Notes under the pieces: generated by a model
What the model was told of the DNA's origin: nothing
The model's database searches: none
What the model saw: only the letters and a program-made list of their open reading frames with translations
Translations under genes and position numbers: made by a program
Source: Symbiodinium natans
Taxonomy: Eukaryota > Sar > Dinophyceae > Suessiales > Symbiodiniaceae
DNA length: 64,000 nucleotides
NCBI GenBank assembly: GCA_905221605.1
Contig: CAJNDS010002525.1
Location: forward strand, 269,001-333,000
Direction of reading: 5' to 3'
Part shown: piece after piece, positions 27,315 to 37,493 of the stretch
Layout of the letters: each line of letters begins with the position of its first letter
How positions within the stretch are numbered: position 1 is the stretch's first letter

Positions 27315-27692
27315 TCAAGGATAAATATGATATGAAAAGTTATTTAATTTATAAATGGCGATTGTTTCTTCAAGTTCTCCGAGGGTTGTTTTAAATACAA
27401 ACCAATTATTTTTATCTTCGTTTTCGATGGGTATGTATGTCCTTAAATACCATTCGGTATAATGTGAACATCCAGTTATTATATCTTTTATTATCTTCCC
27501 GCGTATATCTTTACAAACTTCATCATTTACAACATATTTAAATATTACTTTACATGAGTGGTCTCTATACAGTTCGGGGTTATCAACTGTAAATATACAT
27601 TCACCCATCGAGAATTTAGGATGAACATGTATAGGTTTAGGATTTATTAAAGGTCGTGTTGTTGTTTGTTGGGTAGATGTTGAACTTCCCAT
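27315..27692 (-). CDS. Unknown protein with N-myristoylation-type start (125 aa)
   Basis: Begins MGSSTSTQQ: Gly at position 2 and Ser at position 6 fit the eukaryotic N-myristoylation consensus, suggesting membrane attachment. The body (residues 30-125) has several Cys and aromatic residues and mixed strand/helix character, with no recognised family. A membrane-directed early protein is possible. ATG at 27692; no TCTA upstream. Confidence 0.65.
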   Translation of the reverse strand: MGSSTSTQQTTTRPLINPKPIHVHPKFSMGECIFTVDNPELYRDHSCKVIFKYVVNDEVCKDIRGKIIKDIITGCSHYTEWYLRTYIPIENEDKNNWFVFKTTLGELEETIAIYKLNNFSYHIYP

Positions 27693-27761
27693 GATTAAGG
27701 TTGTAACACGCTTTACCTTTAAAACGTGTTAAACTTAATTATTAATGTAACCTATTAATAG

Positions 27762-28322
27762 TTAGGTTTGTTTGAGAATACTTTTGTTTGTTTTACATGC
27801 CAATATACTTTCAGCTTGTTTTTCCATTATATCAAATATTTCTTCATGAATATCATGTTTGAAGAACTTATAATCGTGAGGCTTACATCTTGTATTCTTC
27901 TTAAATAAATATATGTCTATGACAATTTCAAGTATTATATAAACTTCACTATACATCTTGTTGTTGTAAAAGAATAAATCACCGAAACAAGTAGCACGTT
28001 TGTTAAAATATTCAGCGCAAAAGTGCAAGTCATAAAAATTATCATATATGGTTTTAATGTGCTCCATTGTATTAGTATTGATATATTTACGAAAAAGATT
28101 TGGGTCTACTCTAAAATCAAAACAACAACGTTTTATTTCTTTCTGGGTTAAGTCTAAGGGATACATCCGAGCAAACAGATATAGGTCATCATAAACATCA
28201 TTGTCAATAATATCAGAACAAGTTAGGAATTCCTTAATATTGTCATTGACATTATCAGGAAAGCACAACTCAAGGTTTTTTAACTTTTGACAGTTAGGAC
28301 AATTGTAAATACAAGCCTTCAT
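27762..28322 (-). CDS. Unknown Cys-rich protein (186 aa)
   Basis: Start set at ATG 28322 (MKACIYNCPNCQKL); the frame extends further only through a TTG, which is not credible in a eukaryotic virus. CPNC at the N terminus plus further Cys/His residues (CCFDF, HFCAEYF) suggest metal binding, and the rest is helical with many Asp, Tyr and Phe. No family recognised. Divergent from the integrase with 81 bp between them, which hold a CTTAAAGA-type motif 8 nt upstream of this gene. Confidence 0.7.
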   Translation of the reverse strand: MKACIYNCPNCQKLKNLELCFPDNVNDNIKEFLTCSDIIDNDVYDDLYLFARMYPLDLTQKEIKRCCFDFRVDPNLFRKYINTNTMEHIKTIYDNFYDLHFCAEYFNKRATCFGDLFFYNNKMYSEVYIILEIVIDIYLFKKNTRCKPHDYKFFKHDIHEEIFDIMEKQAESILACKTNKSILKQT

Positions 28323-28330
28323 CTCACTAA

Positions 28331-28355
28331 CATAATAAGTCGTCAAGTCTTTAAG
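28331..28355 (-). promoter_or_regulatory. Early-type CTTAAAGA motif before the 186-aa gene
   Basis: Read on the minus strand: CTTAAAGACTTGA then CGACTTATTATG, close to the PolB motif, ending 8 nt before the ATG. Further upstream both this gene and PolB also share a GGACTTAAA-like repeat. Confidence 0.6.
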
Positions 28356-28403
28356 TCGTTTTTAAGTCCTTTTTTATCATTGCTTCTTTTCTCTACTCTT
28401 TAT

Positions 28404-29336
28404 ATGAGTTTAAGCAAGGAAGAAATATTAAGCAATATATATTATGACTTAGAACGTGGTTATGGTAGCATTCAGAGTTTATACAAGGAAGCTAACAAAG
28501 ATGGCGCAGGTGTGAGTCTTCAATTTGTTAAAGATTGGGTTAAAAAGCAACCTAACAAGCAAAAGCAAGGATACAAAAATTTTAATAGCTATTCTGCACC
28601 TTTTAGCAGATTTGAATTTCAGATTGATATTATGGATATGCAAAGCTTAATGAGAGACACAGGAACAAAAGATAAATTGAGATATGCCCTTTTATGTATT
28701 GATATATTTAGCAAAAAAGTTCATGTCGTCCCATTAAAAAGTAAAGATGGTGTTGATGTATATGATGCGGTTTTAGAGTGTTTCAAAACGTTAGGGCATC
28801 CGATGAGTATTTATTCAGACGATGAAGGTAGCTTCAATTCTAAAAAACTTCAAGATTATTTTAAAGGCGAAGGTATTAACCATATAGTAACATTGACACA
28901 CGCTAACGTAGCCGAGAGAGCAATAAGAACCTTTAAGAAAATGATAGGAGACAGAGCCGAATTTACTAAACAAAGTTGGTCTGAAATGTTGAAACCAGTA
29001 TTAAAGAAATATAATAATATGATGGTTCATTCGAGCACAGGATTTACACCGAATAAAGCACACGAAGACGACAACGAAGTAAATGTAAAGGCTAATTTAG
29101 TGTTGAAAGAAAAATATTTAAGAAATTATCCTAAAATAGAAGAAGGGGATAAAGTCAAAATATACGACAAAGGAAAAGGAAATTATAGTTCGAGGAAGGA
29201 GACCCGTAGTCGGTGGCATCCACAAATTTATACAGTTGCCAAAGTAGATAGAGATACCACATTAAATAAGTTCTATATTTTAGAAGGTAAAACTAAACAG
29301 TATAATAGGCATGAACTATTATTAGTGAATGAATAA
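28404..29336 (+). CDS. Retroviral-type integrase, rve family (310 aa)
   Basis: Integrates the viral genome into host DNA. The DDE catalytic core is visible: Asp75 in FQIDIMD, Asp139 in YSDDEGSF and Glu171 in NVAERAIRTFK, with the usual strand CIDIFSKKVHVVPL between. The C-terminal 70 residues (EEGDKVKIYD, then RWHPQIYTVAKV) resemble the small beta-barrel/chromo-like tail of polinton integrases. Start chosen at ATG 28404 because the upstream extension begins with TTG and would overlap the divergent gene. A TCTA lies 8 nt upstream, but in T/C-rich, not AT-rich, DNA. Confidence 0.9.
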   Translation: MSLSKEEILSNIYYDLERGYGSIQSLYKEANKDGAGVSLQFVKDWVKKQPNKQKQGYKNFNSYSAPFSRFEFQIDIMDMQSLMRDTGTKDKLRYALLCIDIFSKKVHVVPLKSKDGVDVYDAVLECFKTLGHPMSIYSDDEGSFNSKKLQDYFKGEGINHIVTLTHANVAERAIRTFKKMIGDRAEFTKQSWSEMLKPVLKKYNNMMVHSSTGFTPNKAHEDDNEVNVKANLVLKEKYLRNYPKIEEGDKVKIYDKGKGNYSSRKETRSRWHPQIYTVAKVDRDTTLNKFYILEGKTKQYNRHELLLVNE

Positions 29337-29341
29337 AACAT

Positions 29342-29350
29342 CTTAAAGAC
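29342..29350 (+). promoter_or_regulatory. Early-type CTTAAAGAC motif
   Basis: CTTAAAGAC lies 9 nt before the ATG of the second GIY-YIG gene and right after the integrase stop. Repeated at 38432-38440. Confidence 0.4.
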
Positions 29351-29359
29351 AAGAAAAGA

Positions 29360-29679
29360 ATGATAAGTAGAGATATGACAAGATATGAGAACGGTAAAAT
29401 TTATAAAATAGTTGATAATGGCTATAACATGTGTTATATTGGTAGCACTTGCGAAAGTTTAAGTCAAAGAATGGCAAGACATAGACATCATTATAATTCA
29501 TATTTGAAGGGAAACCATGGAAAAACACGTTCGTTCGATATATTTGACACTTATGACATTTTAAATTGTAAAATAGAATTAGTGGAGAATTATCCATGTA
29601 ATAGCAAAGATGAGTTACTACGACGAGAAGGTTTTCACATACAAAATACTGAGTGTATTAACAAACATATAGCAGGAAG
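29360..29679 (+). pseudogene. Second GIY-YIG nuclease, truncated by the gap (copy 1)
   Basis: First 106 codons of the gene that is complete at 38450-39082, cut off at the N run. Any frame read through the Ns into capsid sequence is an artefact. Confidence 0.9.
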
Positions 29680-29779
29680 NNNNNNNNNNNNNNNNNNNNN
29701 NNNNNNNNNNNNNNNNNNNNNNNNNNNNNNNNNNNNNNNNNNNNNNNNNNNNNNNNNNNNNNNNNNNNNNNNNNNNNNN
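29680..29779. other. Assembly gap (100 N)
   Basis: Exactly 100 N, a conventional placeholder for a gap of unknown size. The sequences on either side are the two ends of the same 8,990-bp segment. Confidence 0.98.
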
Positions 29780-30577
29780 AATGATGATACCGCGAACACT
29801 GCCGTAGGCAATCGTTTCGTAAATAATGTTAATCCCGCAGACGCGGGACAAGAAAACGCAAGATACAGAAATACAAGTATTCAATGGGAAATTAATAACG
29901 CTCGTGTTGTTTGCGATGTCTGCACCTTAGATAATAACTTAAATAATGAATATGTTAAGCATCTTTTAGAAGGTAAAGGATTACCCATTACTTATACCAC
30001 TTATATTACTCAATCACAAGCATTAACAGGAAACGACAATTTTAGCGTTCAAGTTATTCGTTCAGTATCTAAATTAGTAGCATCGTTTGTTACATTTTAC
30101 AAGAGCGGAGACCCAAGCACAGGTTTTGAATACTGCGATAAAGAGTTCTGTCGTTTCTATCATCCACAACAGGCATCGTTTCCCGCAAACGAAGGAATAT
30201 ATGACCCCGATTTGGATTTAGAATTTCAGATTCAATTAGGTTCTAAATTGTATCCAGAATACCCTTGTGCTTCGATTACCGAGTGCTACTATCATTTACG
30301 AAAGGCATTAAACTTACCAATGTTTCATCAACATTCATTATCAATTGATTTTAAACAATATCGCGATAGACAATTTGTCTTTGCTTTCTCCTTTGAAAAA
30401 GTGCCGGATAGTAGTTATACAGGAATTAATACACGTGCAGGGCAACAGATGTTATTAAAAGTTAAACCCGCCAATGCTTCAATAACTAATACGAATATGC
30501 CAGATAGTGTTTATTTAACCCTATTGAGTGAGCAAATTTTAGAAATTAAGGATTTAGGGCTCAAGGTATTCGATTAG
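29780..30577 (+). pseudogene. MCP: Major capsid protein, residues 216-480 only (copy 2)
   Basis: Begins at codon 216 right after the gap and is in frame to the normal stop. The missing N terminus reflects the gap, not decay. Four codons differ silently from copy 1. Confidence 0.9.
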
Positions 30578-30670
30578 GTGTATTCGATTAGGTGTATTCG
30601 ATTAGGTGTATTGAAAAACTATATAAAATGTTATAAAGAAATAATACTTTATAATATATTATAGGATAGT

Positions 30671-31501
30671 ATGCCGAGAAAACAAATAGATTATAGCAAT
30701 ACTCATTTTTACAAAATTGTTTGTAAGGATACAAACATAACCGAGTGTTATGTAGGTCATACGACAGATTTTGTTAAACGGAGATACGCGCACAAAAACA
30801 TTTGCTACAAAGAAGAAGACAGACATTATAACATATACTTGTATGAGTTTATTCGTGAAAATGGAGGGTGGGATAATTGGGAGATTATTAATATTGAAAC
30901 AAGAAGTTGTAGAGACAGTTTAGAAGCAAAGACAATTGAGCGCGAACTCACCGAACAATTGAAAGCAAACTTAAACAGAGTTAAAGCAATTGAAACAAAA
31001 GAAGAAAAATCAGTAAGAAAGAAAATCTGGAGAGACAATAACCCAGAATATAACAAACAATATTACCAAGACCATAAAGAAGAACATAACGCTCGCTCTA
31101 AACAATACCGAGAAGACCACAAAGAAGAAATTCAAGAATGGAAAAAGAAGCATTATGAAGAAAACAAAGAAGACATTTTAACAAAACAAAAAGAAAAGTA
31201 TGAAGAGAACAAAGAAATAATTTTAGAAAGAAACAAGAAATGGAGAGATGAACACCGAGAAGAACAAAAAGAATACCATAAGCAATACAGAGAAAACAAC
31301 AAGGAAAAGGTAGCAGAAAGAAAAAAGAAATGTGTAGAGAAAAAGAAAGACGAGTATTTACAGAAGAAGCGTGACTATTACCAAAGTAAAAAAGAAAAGC
31401 AATTATGTGAATGTGGTTCAATGGTTAGTTCATGTGAGAAATCAAGACACCTTAAATCACAAAAACATCAAACATATCTAAAACAACAACAAGAAATTTA
31501 A
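30671..31501 (+). CDS. GIY-YIG nuclease (276 aa), copy 2
   Basis: Same as the gene at 21581-22411 except Ile for Met at residue 72. All motifs kept. Confidence 0.85.
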   Translation: MPRKQIDYSNTHFYKIVCKDTNITECYVGHTTDFVKRRYAHKNICYKEEDRHYNIYLYEFIRENGGWDNWEIINIETRSCRDSLEAKTIERELTEQLKANLNRVKAIETKEEKSVRKKIWRDNNPEYNKQYYQDHKEEHNARSKQYREDHKEEIQEWKKKHYEENKEDILTKQKEKYEENKEIILERNKKWRDEHREEQKEYHKQYRENNKEKVAERKKKCVEKKKDEYLQKKRDYYQSKKEKQLCECGSMVSSCEKSRHLKSQKHQTYLKQQQEI

Positions 31502-31540
31502 TATAACATTCTAATAATAATTTATCTAATTATTATTATA

Positions 31541-33898
31541 ATGGTTCTTACTTTAAACAACACAAATACACTTACAGCAGATAATGTTATTGTTGGTGGA
31601 ACAGACATTTCTTTGTTATATGCCACAAAAACAGAATTAGGAGACATCAACACCGCGAATTCTTCAAACATACAAGCAAACACCGACTCTATAGCAGTTT
31701 TAAACACAAAACAACTACAAAACTTTCATAATATCAGTTCTTTAACGCACTTATTAGATACGGAGTATCAAACAAACACCACCTTAACGAGCACATTTTA
31801 CAATAAAACAGAAATAGACTCAACCTTTACGAATTATTACACACAAACTCAAATAGACACAAATTTATCAACAAATTACCAGACCAACACCCAATTAGGA
31901 ACAAATTATTATAATAAAACCGAAGTAGACGGATTAATAGCAGGAGGAGGAGGAGACACTTATACAACAACAGAAGTAGATAATTTACTTGCTTTAAGAG
32001 TTCCAGTAAGTGATTTTACCAATAGATTTAGTGCTAATCCTATTATTGATTGTTCTGCCCCTACTGTTATTCATAGTGGATTAACATTAAATAATTCAAC
32101 AATAAATATTTCCCCAGTAGCAGGATTATTATTTAGTAATCAAACCGGAGGAGGTGATAAAGTTTTAGCAGAGTTTAAGAACGCTACGAGTTATATAACT
32201 TTGCAAGGGGATAAGATATTTTGCAATAATACATCAGACGATGCAATTAAACAACTTGATTTAACTAATAATAATGCAGGGTATAAAATGAGTGGGAAAA
32301 TAGAAACGCCAACAGGTGGTTTAGTAGTGGAAAATACAGCAGACGCTAATTTATCATTTACCGTTAGAAATACTGATAATTATATTACTTTTAATAATGA
32401 TAATATCGATTGTTATAATTCAGTTGGCGATACTGGTAGAATATTAAACTTAAATAATAATGCTAATCAATATGTTAAATCACATTCCTTATTAGTAGAT
32501 ACAGGAACGGAAACATTAACAAGCGGGTATAATTTGGATGTTGTTGATAGTGCGATTATTAGACAGAATTTAAAAGTTGATGGTAATTTAGATTTAACAA
32601 ATGATTTAAATTTTGACGGTGAAAATTGTAATATATCTAATAACTCAGGACTTACATTTTATAAAGATACAACAGATGCGTCGAATGTTATGACTGTAAA
32701 AAATGCACAAGGATATTTAAAATTTAATTCATTTAATATTAATGCTTATAACACAAGCAACGACAGTTCATCATTGCTTTTATTAAATACTGCTAACGGT
32801 AATGGTGTTTATTGTTTAAGTTTAGGCATCGGAGCAATTCAAGGAGCAAATAAACTAAATGTAAGTGGCGGGAATGCTAATTTTGGTGGCACTTCATCAT
32901 TTCAAAACATAGCAACTTTTAATAGTGATATTTATATTAATAATTCAGGGAGAATATTTCAAAGAGCAGACGTTAATAATTCATTAAATGTAATATCAAC
33001 AGAAGAAATTAATTTTTCATTACAATCAAATAGAACAACCGACCCAACAACAGGAACAATAGCACTACAATTAAACGACACTAACGGAATTACTATTAAT
33101 AGAGCAGTTACAAATAACTTAACTTTTAATAGTATTGGTAATATCGTTGGTGAGGCAGATGTTATTAGTTGGGGGCGCTTTATGTTTCAAAATAGTAGTG
33201 AGTTTAAAGAAGTATTGGACGGACAATATAAATTGTTTGTTCGAAATGGAGACACGTTAGGCGACATTAATTTAACTGTTGGATTAGAAAGTAGCACACC
33301 AGAAATTAAAATAACTGATGGAAAAGTAAAAATGAATAACTTAGAAATAACACAAGAGACAATAAGCACCGTAGACCAAATACAATTTTTAAATACTGAC
33401 GCAGGAGGTGAATATGCATTTTATTTTGGTAGTGTTTCAGTATCGAATGATGTGTTTTCAATTTCACCAGGTGGCATTCTCGTTAATGGAGATATTGAAT
33501 ATACAGGGTCTTTAATTCCAAGTTCCGATAAACGTTTGAAAAAAGATATTAAGGAACTTAACCAAAAAAAAGCAGTGGAATTAGTTAAATACATTGTTCC
33601 AAAAACATATCATTTTATTGACGACAGACAAAAGGGTAAATCATGTTGTGGTTTTATTGCTAATGACTTTTTAAGTAAAAAAGTCCCAGATGAATGGCAA
33701 AATATAGTTAAAGAAGGCAAAGACGGATATTTAAAGTTTGATTATACTTCTTGTGTTCCTATTTTATGGAGTGCATTACAAGCAACAATAAATGAAGTAG
33801 AAGAATTAAAAGATTTAGTAAAAACAATGAAAAAGGAAATGGCAACGATGAAAGGAGAAATAACAAAGTTGAAAAAGAAAATTAAGGATGATGATTAA
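31541..33898 (+). CDS. Fibre with S74 chaperone domain (785 aa), copy 2
   Basis: Protein sequence identical to the gene at 22451-24808. Confidence 0.88.
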   Translation: MVLTLNNTNTLTADNVIVGGTDISLLYATKTELGDINTANSSNIQANTDSIAVLNTKQLQNFHNISSLTHLLDTEYQTNTTLTSTFYNKTEIDSTFTNYYTQTQIDTNLSTNYQTNTQLGTNYYNKTEVDGLIAGGGGDTYTTTEVDNLLALRVPVSDFTNRFSANPIIDCSAPTVIHSGLTLNNSTINISPVAGLLFSNQTGGGDKVLAEFKNATSYITLQGDKIFCNNTSDDAIKQLDLTNNNAGYKMSGKIETPTGGLVVENTADANLSFTVRNTDNYITFNNDNIDCYNSVGDTGRILNLNNNANQYVKSHSLLVDTGTETLTSGYNLDVVDSAIIRQNLKVDGNLDLTNDLNFDGENCNISNNSGLTFYKDTTDASNVMTVKNAQGYLKFNSFNINAYNTSNDSSSLLLLNTANGNGVYCLSLGIGAIQGANKLNVSGGNANFGGTSSFQNIATFNSDIYINNSGRIFQRADVNNSLNVISTEEINFSLQSNRTTDPTTGTIALQLNDTNGITINRAVTNNLTFNSIGNIVGEADVISWGRFMFQNSSEFKEVLDGQYKLFVRNGDTLGDINLTVGLESSTPEIKITDGKVKMNNLEITQETISTVDQIQFLNTDAGGEYAFYFGSVSVSNDVFSISPGGILVNGDIEYTGSLIPSSDKRLKKDIKELNQKKAVELVKYIVPKTYHFIDDRQKGKSCCGFIANDFLSKKVPDEWQNIVKEGKDGYLKFDYTSCVPILWSALQATINEVEELKDLVKTMKKEMATMKGEITKLKKKIKDDD

Positions 33899-33922
33899 TA
33901 ATATTATAGCAAAATAATATTA

Positions 33923-34717
33923 TTAATCTATAACTAATTTAGCATCAAACCTTTTATAAAACATATCATTTACGTCTGCTTTCATCAAGTTAATGAATAA
34001 AAAACTATACGGTTCTTCTGTAGCTAAATTATACACTTCCAATAATAATTTCTTTGCTTCTGCAAGATTTTTAGTATCTGCTACAGAAGATTTTTTAATC
34101 AATACGGCGCTTAATTCCTCAACCATTGTTTCTATTTCTTTGTAATTCCTTAATCTAAAGAAGAACAACTGACGACTATTGACACGAATTATTGGAGACA
34201 GTGCGTTAAATTTTTGTGTTGCAGTGATAATACATATCGCTTTATGTCGTCCCCTTACATATAATTGATTTAATAATGGACTGTTGCGTGAAAAACTCTT
34301 TGAATCAGCAAAATCATCAACAATAATTAATATTGAATGCAATTGCTTGTGTCCATTCTTCTTTTGATACTCAGTTATTTTATGTTGTCTGTTTATGACT
34401 TCTTCTAATTCCGAGGGGTTGTATTCATCAAACATACATTTTTCTTTCTCTAAATCCACCTTCAAATCGTTCTGAATATACCTTTTAACAGGAGTCCAGT
34501 TAGGGTCAATTGAAACAGAGGGCGACCATACATATATTCTTGCGAAAACATCGCGATAAATGTCTAATATCATTGACTGTAATAATATGCCTTTACCACT
34601 TCCAGAAGGGCCAGTTATTATTTGACTGAAAGGTAATCTCGGGGCTACTTCATATTTAGATTGTTTGAACTCGTATTCTTTGACATTAACAGGTTTAACT
34701 ATCGGAATGTTTGACAT
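33923..34717 (-). CDS. Packaging ATPase (264 aa), copy 2
   Basis: Protein sequence identical to the gene at 24833-25627, including the shared convergent hairpin (33893-33928). Confidence 0.9.
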   Translation of the reverse strand: MSNIPIVKPVNVKEYEFKQSKYEVAPRLPFSQIITGPSGSGKGILLQSMILDIYRDVFARIYVWSPSVSIDPNWTPVKRYIQNDLKVDLEKEKCMFDEYNPSELEEVINRQHKITEYQKKNGHKQLHSILIIVDDFADSKSFSRNSPLLNQLYVRGRHKAICIITATQKFNALSPIIRVNSRQLFFFRLRNYKEIETMVEELSAVLIKKSSVADTKNLAEAKKLLLEVYNLATEEPYSFLFINLMKADVNDMFYKRFDAKLVID

Positions 34718-34756
34718 TATTATTAATACATAGAAAATTATATCGTTATTTAATAT

Positions 34757-34912
34757 ATGTATAACTACAAAAACTATATAGATGTAATAGATGAGATAGA
34801 GAAATTAGACGAAGTAATAAAAACACCAAGATACAGAATGTGTTGTCGTAGTTTGTTAGAGTTCTTGAAAGCCGTTTGTTATTATCTTAAAAATATGAAA
34901 AAATCTAAATAA
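34757..34912 (+). CDS. Small protein (51 aa), copy 2
   Basis: Identical to 25667-25822. Confidence 0.5.
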   Translation: MYNYKNYIDVIDEIEKLDEVIKTPRYRMCCRSLLEFLKAVCYYLKNMKKSK

Positions 34913-34917
34913 TATTA

Positions 34918-35262
34918 ATGGAAGAGAACAGCGGAGGGTTTCACATTGATAAAAGTAGTGTTGATTGTAACTTTTGTAGATGTGGTAAAAAGGCATTGTA
35001 TAAACAAACTAAAACAACAACAGATAAACAGGGTAACGTCGTAGTTAATCAGGTAGAGAATCGTTCTTCTTGGAAAGTTGGCAGGAATACGACGCCCGAC
35101 GGAAACGCTATATTCAAAACAAACATGAAAGATAATGAAGATGTTGATACAGTAGATACAGGGTTCAGGTCAAGAAAACCAACACCCGAAGAAAGAATAG
35201 AAATATTAGAAAAAGAAGTAGAGGAGCTAAAAAGGAACTTAGGATTAAACAGTATGGAATGA
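34918..35262 (+). CDS. Cys-cluster/coiled-coil protein (114 aa), copy 2
   Basis: Identical protein to 25828-26172. Confidence 0.7.
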   Translation: MEENSGGFHIDKSSVDCNFCRCGKKALYKQTKTTTDKQGNVVVNQVENRSSWKVGRNTTPDGNAIFKTNMKDNEDVDTVDTGFRSRKPTPEERIEILEKEVEELKRNLGLNSME

Positions 35263-35523
35263 CATTAAAGGTTTGTTTTTATTAGATTATGACACAAGAA
35301 AACGCGTTTTCGGTATTATGTTTAAAGAAATGTTGTTCTTTAAACATGACAGTTGCCCCCAAGCACAGAGCCCCATTGTTTCACATTGAACGGACACATG
35401 AAAGGGAAGTAGTGCGACACGTTCAATAGCATCTCATAAGCAGTTGCTTAATTCGTTTGATTAAATCTTAAGGAACTCATACCCCATTGCGTTTAATAAT
35501 AATAAATTGTTATTATTATTAAT

Positions 35524-35757
35524 ATGAAGAATATAGTAGAATTTAAATTAACAAACGAACCAAACGAAGGTTATAATCAAGACATCGGTTTTTGTAAATT
35601 TTGCCATAGCTATGTTCCTAAATCGTATTTTATCGGTTGTTATGGCAAAATATGTAAAACGTGCGTTAGATGTCGGGAAAAACATTTAACGGGTAATATA
35701 TATGGGAAAACTTCTAAACATTTACCAGAACAAAATCTCGATAGCAAAAGTGGCTGA
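35524..35757 (+). CDS. Zinc-ribbon-like protein (77 aa), copy 2
   Basis: Identical to 26434-26667. Preceded by the same two hairpins (35318-35347, 35493-35522). Confidence 0.65.
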   Translation: MKNIVEFKLTNEPNEGYNQDIGFCKFCHSYVPKSYFIGCYGKICKTCVRCREKHLTGNIYGKTSKHLPEQNLDSKSG

Positions 35758-36004
35758 AAAATGCGATTATTATGTTACAGGTATTGATTTAGATTGTTGG
35801 ACGAGTTTAGGATGGGAACAAAGATTATTAAAATATGAACCCGAAACATTTAAGTTTATTTGGGCACAGATTGACTTAAGAAAACCACAGACAGAAGCAC
35901 ACATTAAAAGTATAATTGAACACTTGAAGCCGAAAGGGTGGTGTATTCAACACGTAAAAGAACCCTTGAGCGATGCCGATATTGAGGAGATTATCAGGGT
36001 CTAA
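35702..36004 (+). CDS. Overlapping unknown protein (100 aa), copy 2
   Basis: Identical to 26612-26914, with the same +1-frame overlap. Confidence 0.65.
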   Translation: MGKLLNIYQNKISIAKVAEKCDYYVTGIDLDCWTSLGWEQRLLKYEPETFKFIWAQIDLRKPQTEAHIKSIIEHLKPKGWCIQHVKEPLSDADIEEIIRV

Positions 36005-36028
36005 AGGGTAGAATACGTAATAACGTAT

Positions 36029-36367
36029 ATGACCGAGGGTAAGGTGAGCACGGACATGATTTATAACACTGTTATAGAAAATCACAATATGACTCAATTG
36101 AAGATTAACGAAATTTTAGGTATTGTTCAACAATTGGTTAAGGATAATGTTAAGAAACCAAGCACTTATGAAAAAAACACAACGACAACACCAGTTGATA
36201 AAAGCGAGAAAAGCGATTGGAGCAAGAAAAGGAAAACTTACATGGAAAGACTGAATAAGGGCGAAATCAAAGTCCCAAAAGAAGACACATTGAAATATTA
36301 TGATATCGAATTCAACAAAGAACAAGAAAAGTATCAATTTAAAACACCCGCTAAAAGCGAGGAGTGA
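36029..36367 (+). CDS. Unknown charged protein (112 aa), copy 2
   Basis: As 26939-27277 but Thr instead of Asn at residue 46. Confidence 0.7.
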   Translation: MTEGKVSTDMIYNTVIENHNMTQLKINEILGIVQQLVKDNVKKPSTYEKNTTTTPVDKSEKSDWSKKRKTYMERLNKGEIKVPKEDTLKYYDIEFNKEQEKYQFKTPAKSEE

Positions 36368-36404
36368 GATGTGATTTAATATTATTTGATAATATTAAAA
36401 CTCA

Positions 36405-36782
36405 TCAAGGATAAATATGATATGAAAAGTTATTTAATTTATAAATGGCGATTGTTTCTTCAAGTTCTCCGAGGGTTGTTTTAAATACAAACCAATTATT
36501 TTTATCTTCGTTTTCGATGGGTATGTATGTCCTTAAATACCATTCGGTATAATGTGAACATCCAGTTATTATATCTTTTATTATCTTCCCGCGTATATCT
36601 TTACAAACTTCATCATTTACAACATATTTAAATATTACTTTACATGAGTGGTCTCTATACAGTTCGGGGTTATCAACTGTAAATATACATTCACCCATCG
36701 AGAATTTAGGATGAACATGTATAGGTTTAGGATTTATTAAAGGTCGTGTTGTTGTTTGTTGGGTAGATGTTGAACTTCCCAT
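36405..36782 (-). CDS. MGSST-start protein (125 aa), copy 2
   Basis: Identical to 27315-27692. Confidence 0.65.
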   Translation of the reverse strand: MGSSTSTQQTTTRPLINPKPIHVHPKFSMGECIFTVDNPELYRDHSCKVIFKYVVNDEVCKDIRGKIIKDIITGCSHYTEWYLRTYIPIENEDKNNWFVFKTTLGELEETIAIYKLNNFSYHIYP

Positions 36783-36851
36783 GATTAAGGTTGTAACACG
36801 CTTTACCTTTAAAACGTGTTAAACTTAATTATTAATGTAACCTATTAATAG

Positions 36852-37412
36852 TTAGGTTTGTTTGAGAATACTTTTGTTTGTTTTACATGCCAATATACTT
36901 TCAGCTTGTTTTTCCATTATATCAAATATTTCTTCATGAATATCATGTTTGAAGAACTTATAATCGTGAGGCTTACATCTTGTATTCTTCTTAAATAAAT
37001 ATATGTCTATGACAATTTCAAGTATTATATAAACTTCACTATACATCTTGTTGTTGTAAAAGAATAAATCACCGAAACAAGTAGCACGTTTGTTAAAATA
37101 TTCAGCGCAAAAGTGCAAGTCATAAAAATTATCATATATGGTTTTAATGTGCTCCATTGTATTAGTATTGATATATTTACGAAAAAGATTTGGGTCTACT
37201 CTAAAATCAAAACAACAACGTTTTATTTCTTTCTGGGTTAAGTCTAAGGGATACATCCGAGCAAACAGATATAGGTCATCATAAACATCATTGTCAATAA
37301 TATCAGAACAAGTTAGGAATTCCTTAATATTGTCATTGACATTATCAGGAAAGCACAACTCAAGGTTTTTTAACTTTTGACAGTTAGGACAATTGTAAAT
37401 ACAAGCCTTCAT
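36852..37412 (-). CDS. Cys-rich protein (186 aa), copy 2
   Basis: Identical to 27762-28322. ATG at 37412. Confidence 0.7.
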   Translation of the reverse strand: MKACIYNCPNCQKLKNLELCFPDNVNDNIKEFLTCSDIIDNDVYDDLYLFARMYPLDLTQKEIKRCCFDFRVDPNLFRKYINTNTMEHIKTIYDNFYDLHFCAEYFNKRATCFGDLFFYNNKMYSEVYIILEIVIDIYLFKKNTRCKPHDYKFFKHDIHEEIFDIMEKQAESILACKTNKSILKQT

Positions 37413-37493
37413 CTCACTAACATAATAAGTCGTCAAGTCTTTAAGTCGTTTTTAAGTCCTTTTTTATCATTGCTTCTTTTCTCTACTCTTTAT

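Larger units (their letters stand above)
20690..29679 (+). repeat. Duplicated 8,990-bp segment, copy 1
   Basis: Identical to 29780-38769 apart from six single-base differences that I noticed, at 21037, 21064, 21097, 21358, 21796 and 27075. Copy 1 stops exactly at the N gap and copy 2 starts exactly after it. This is the signature of two overlapping contig ends placed in tandem by scaffolding. Confidence 0.95.

Noticed and set aside
28287-28403. Longer integrase start with a hydrophobic leader
   Set aside because: The extension begins with TTG, overlaps the divergent Cys-rich gene and includes its promoter motif. The ATG at 28404 is the natural start.
29360-30577. A fused GIY-YIG/capsid gene across the gap
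   Set aside because: The frame is read through 100 N between two unrelated proteins. Both halves exist as complete separate genes elsewhere in the element.
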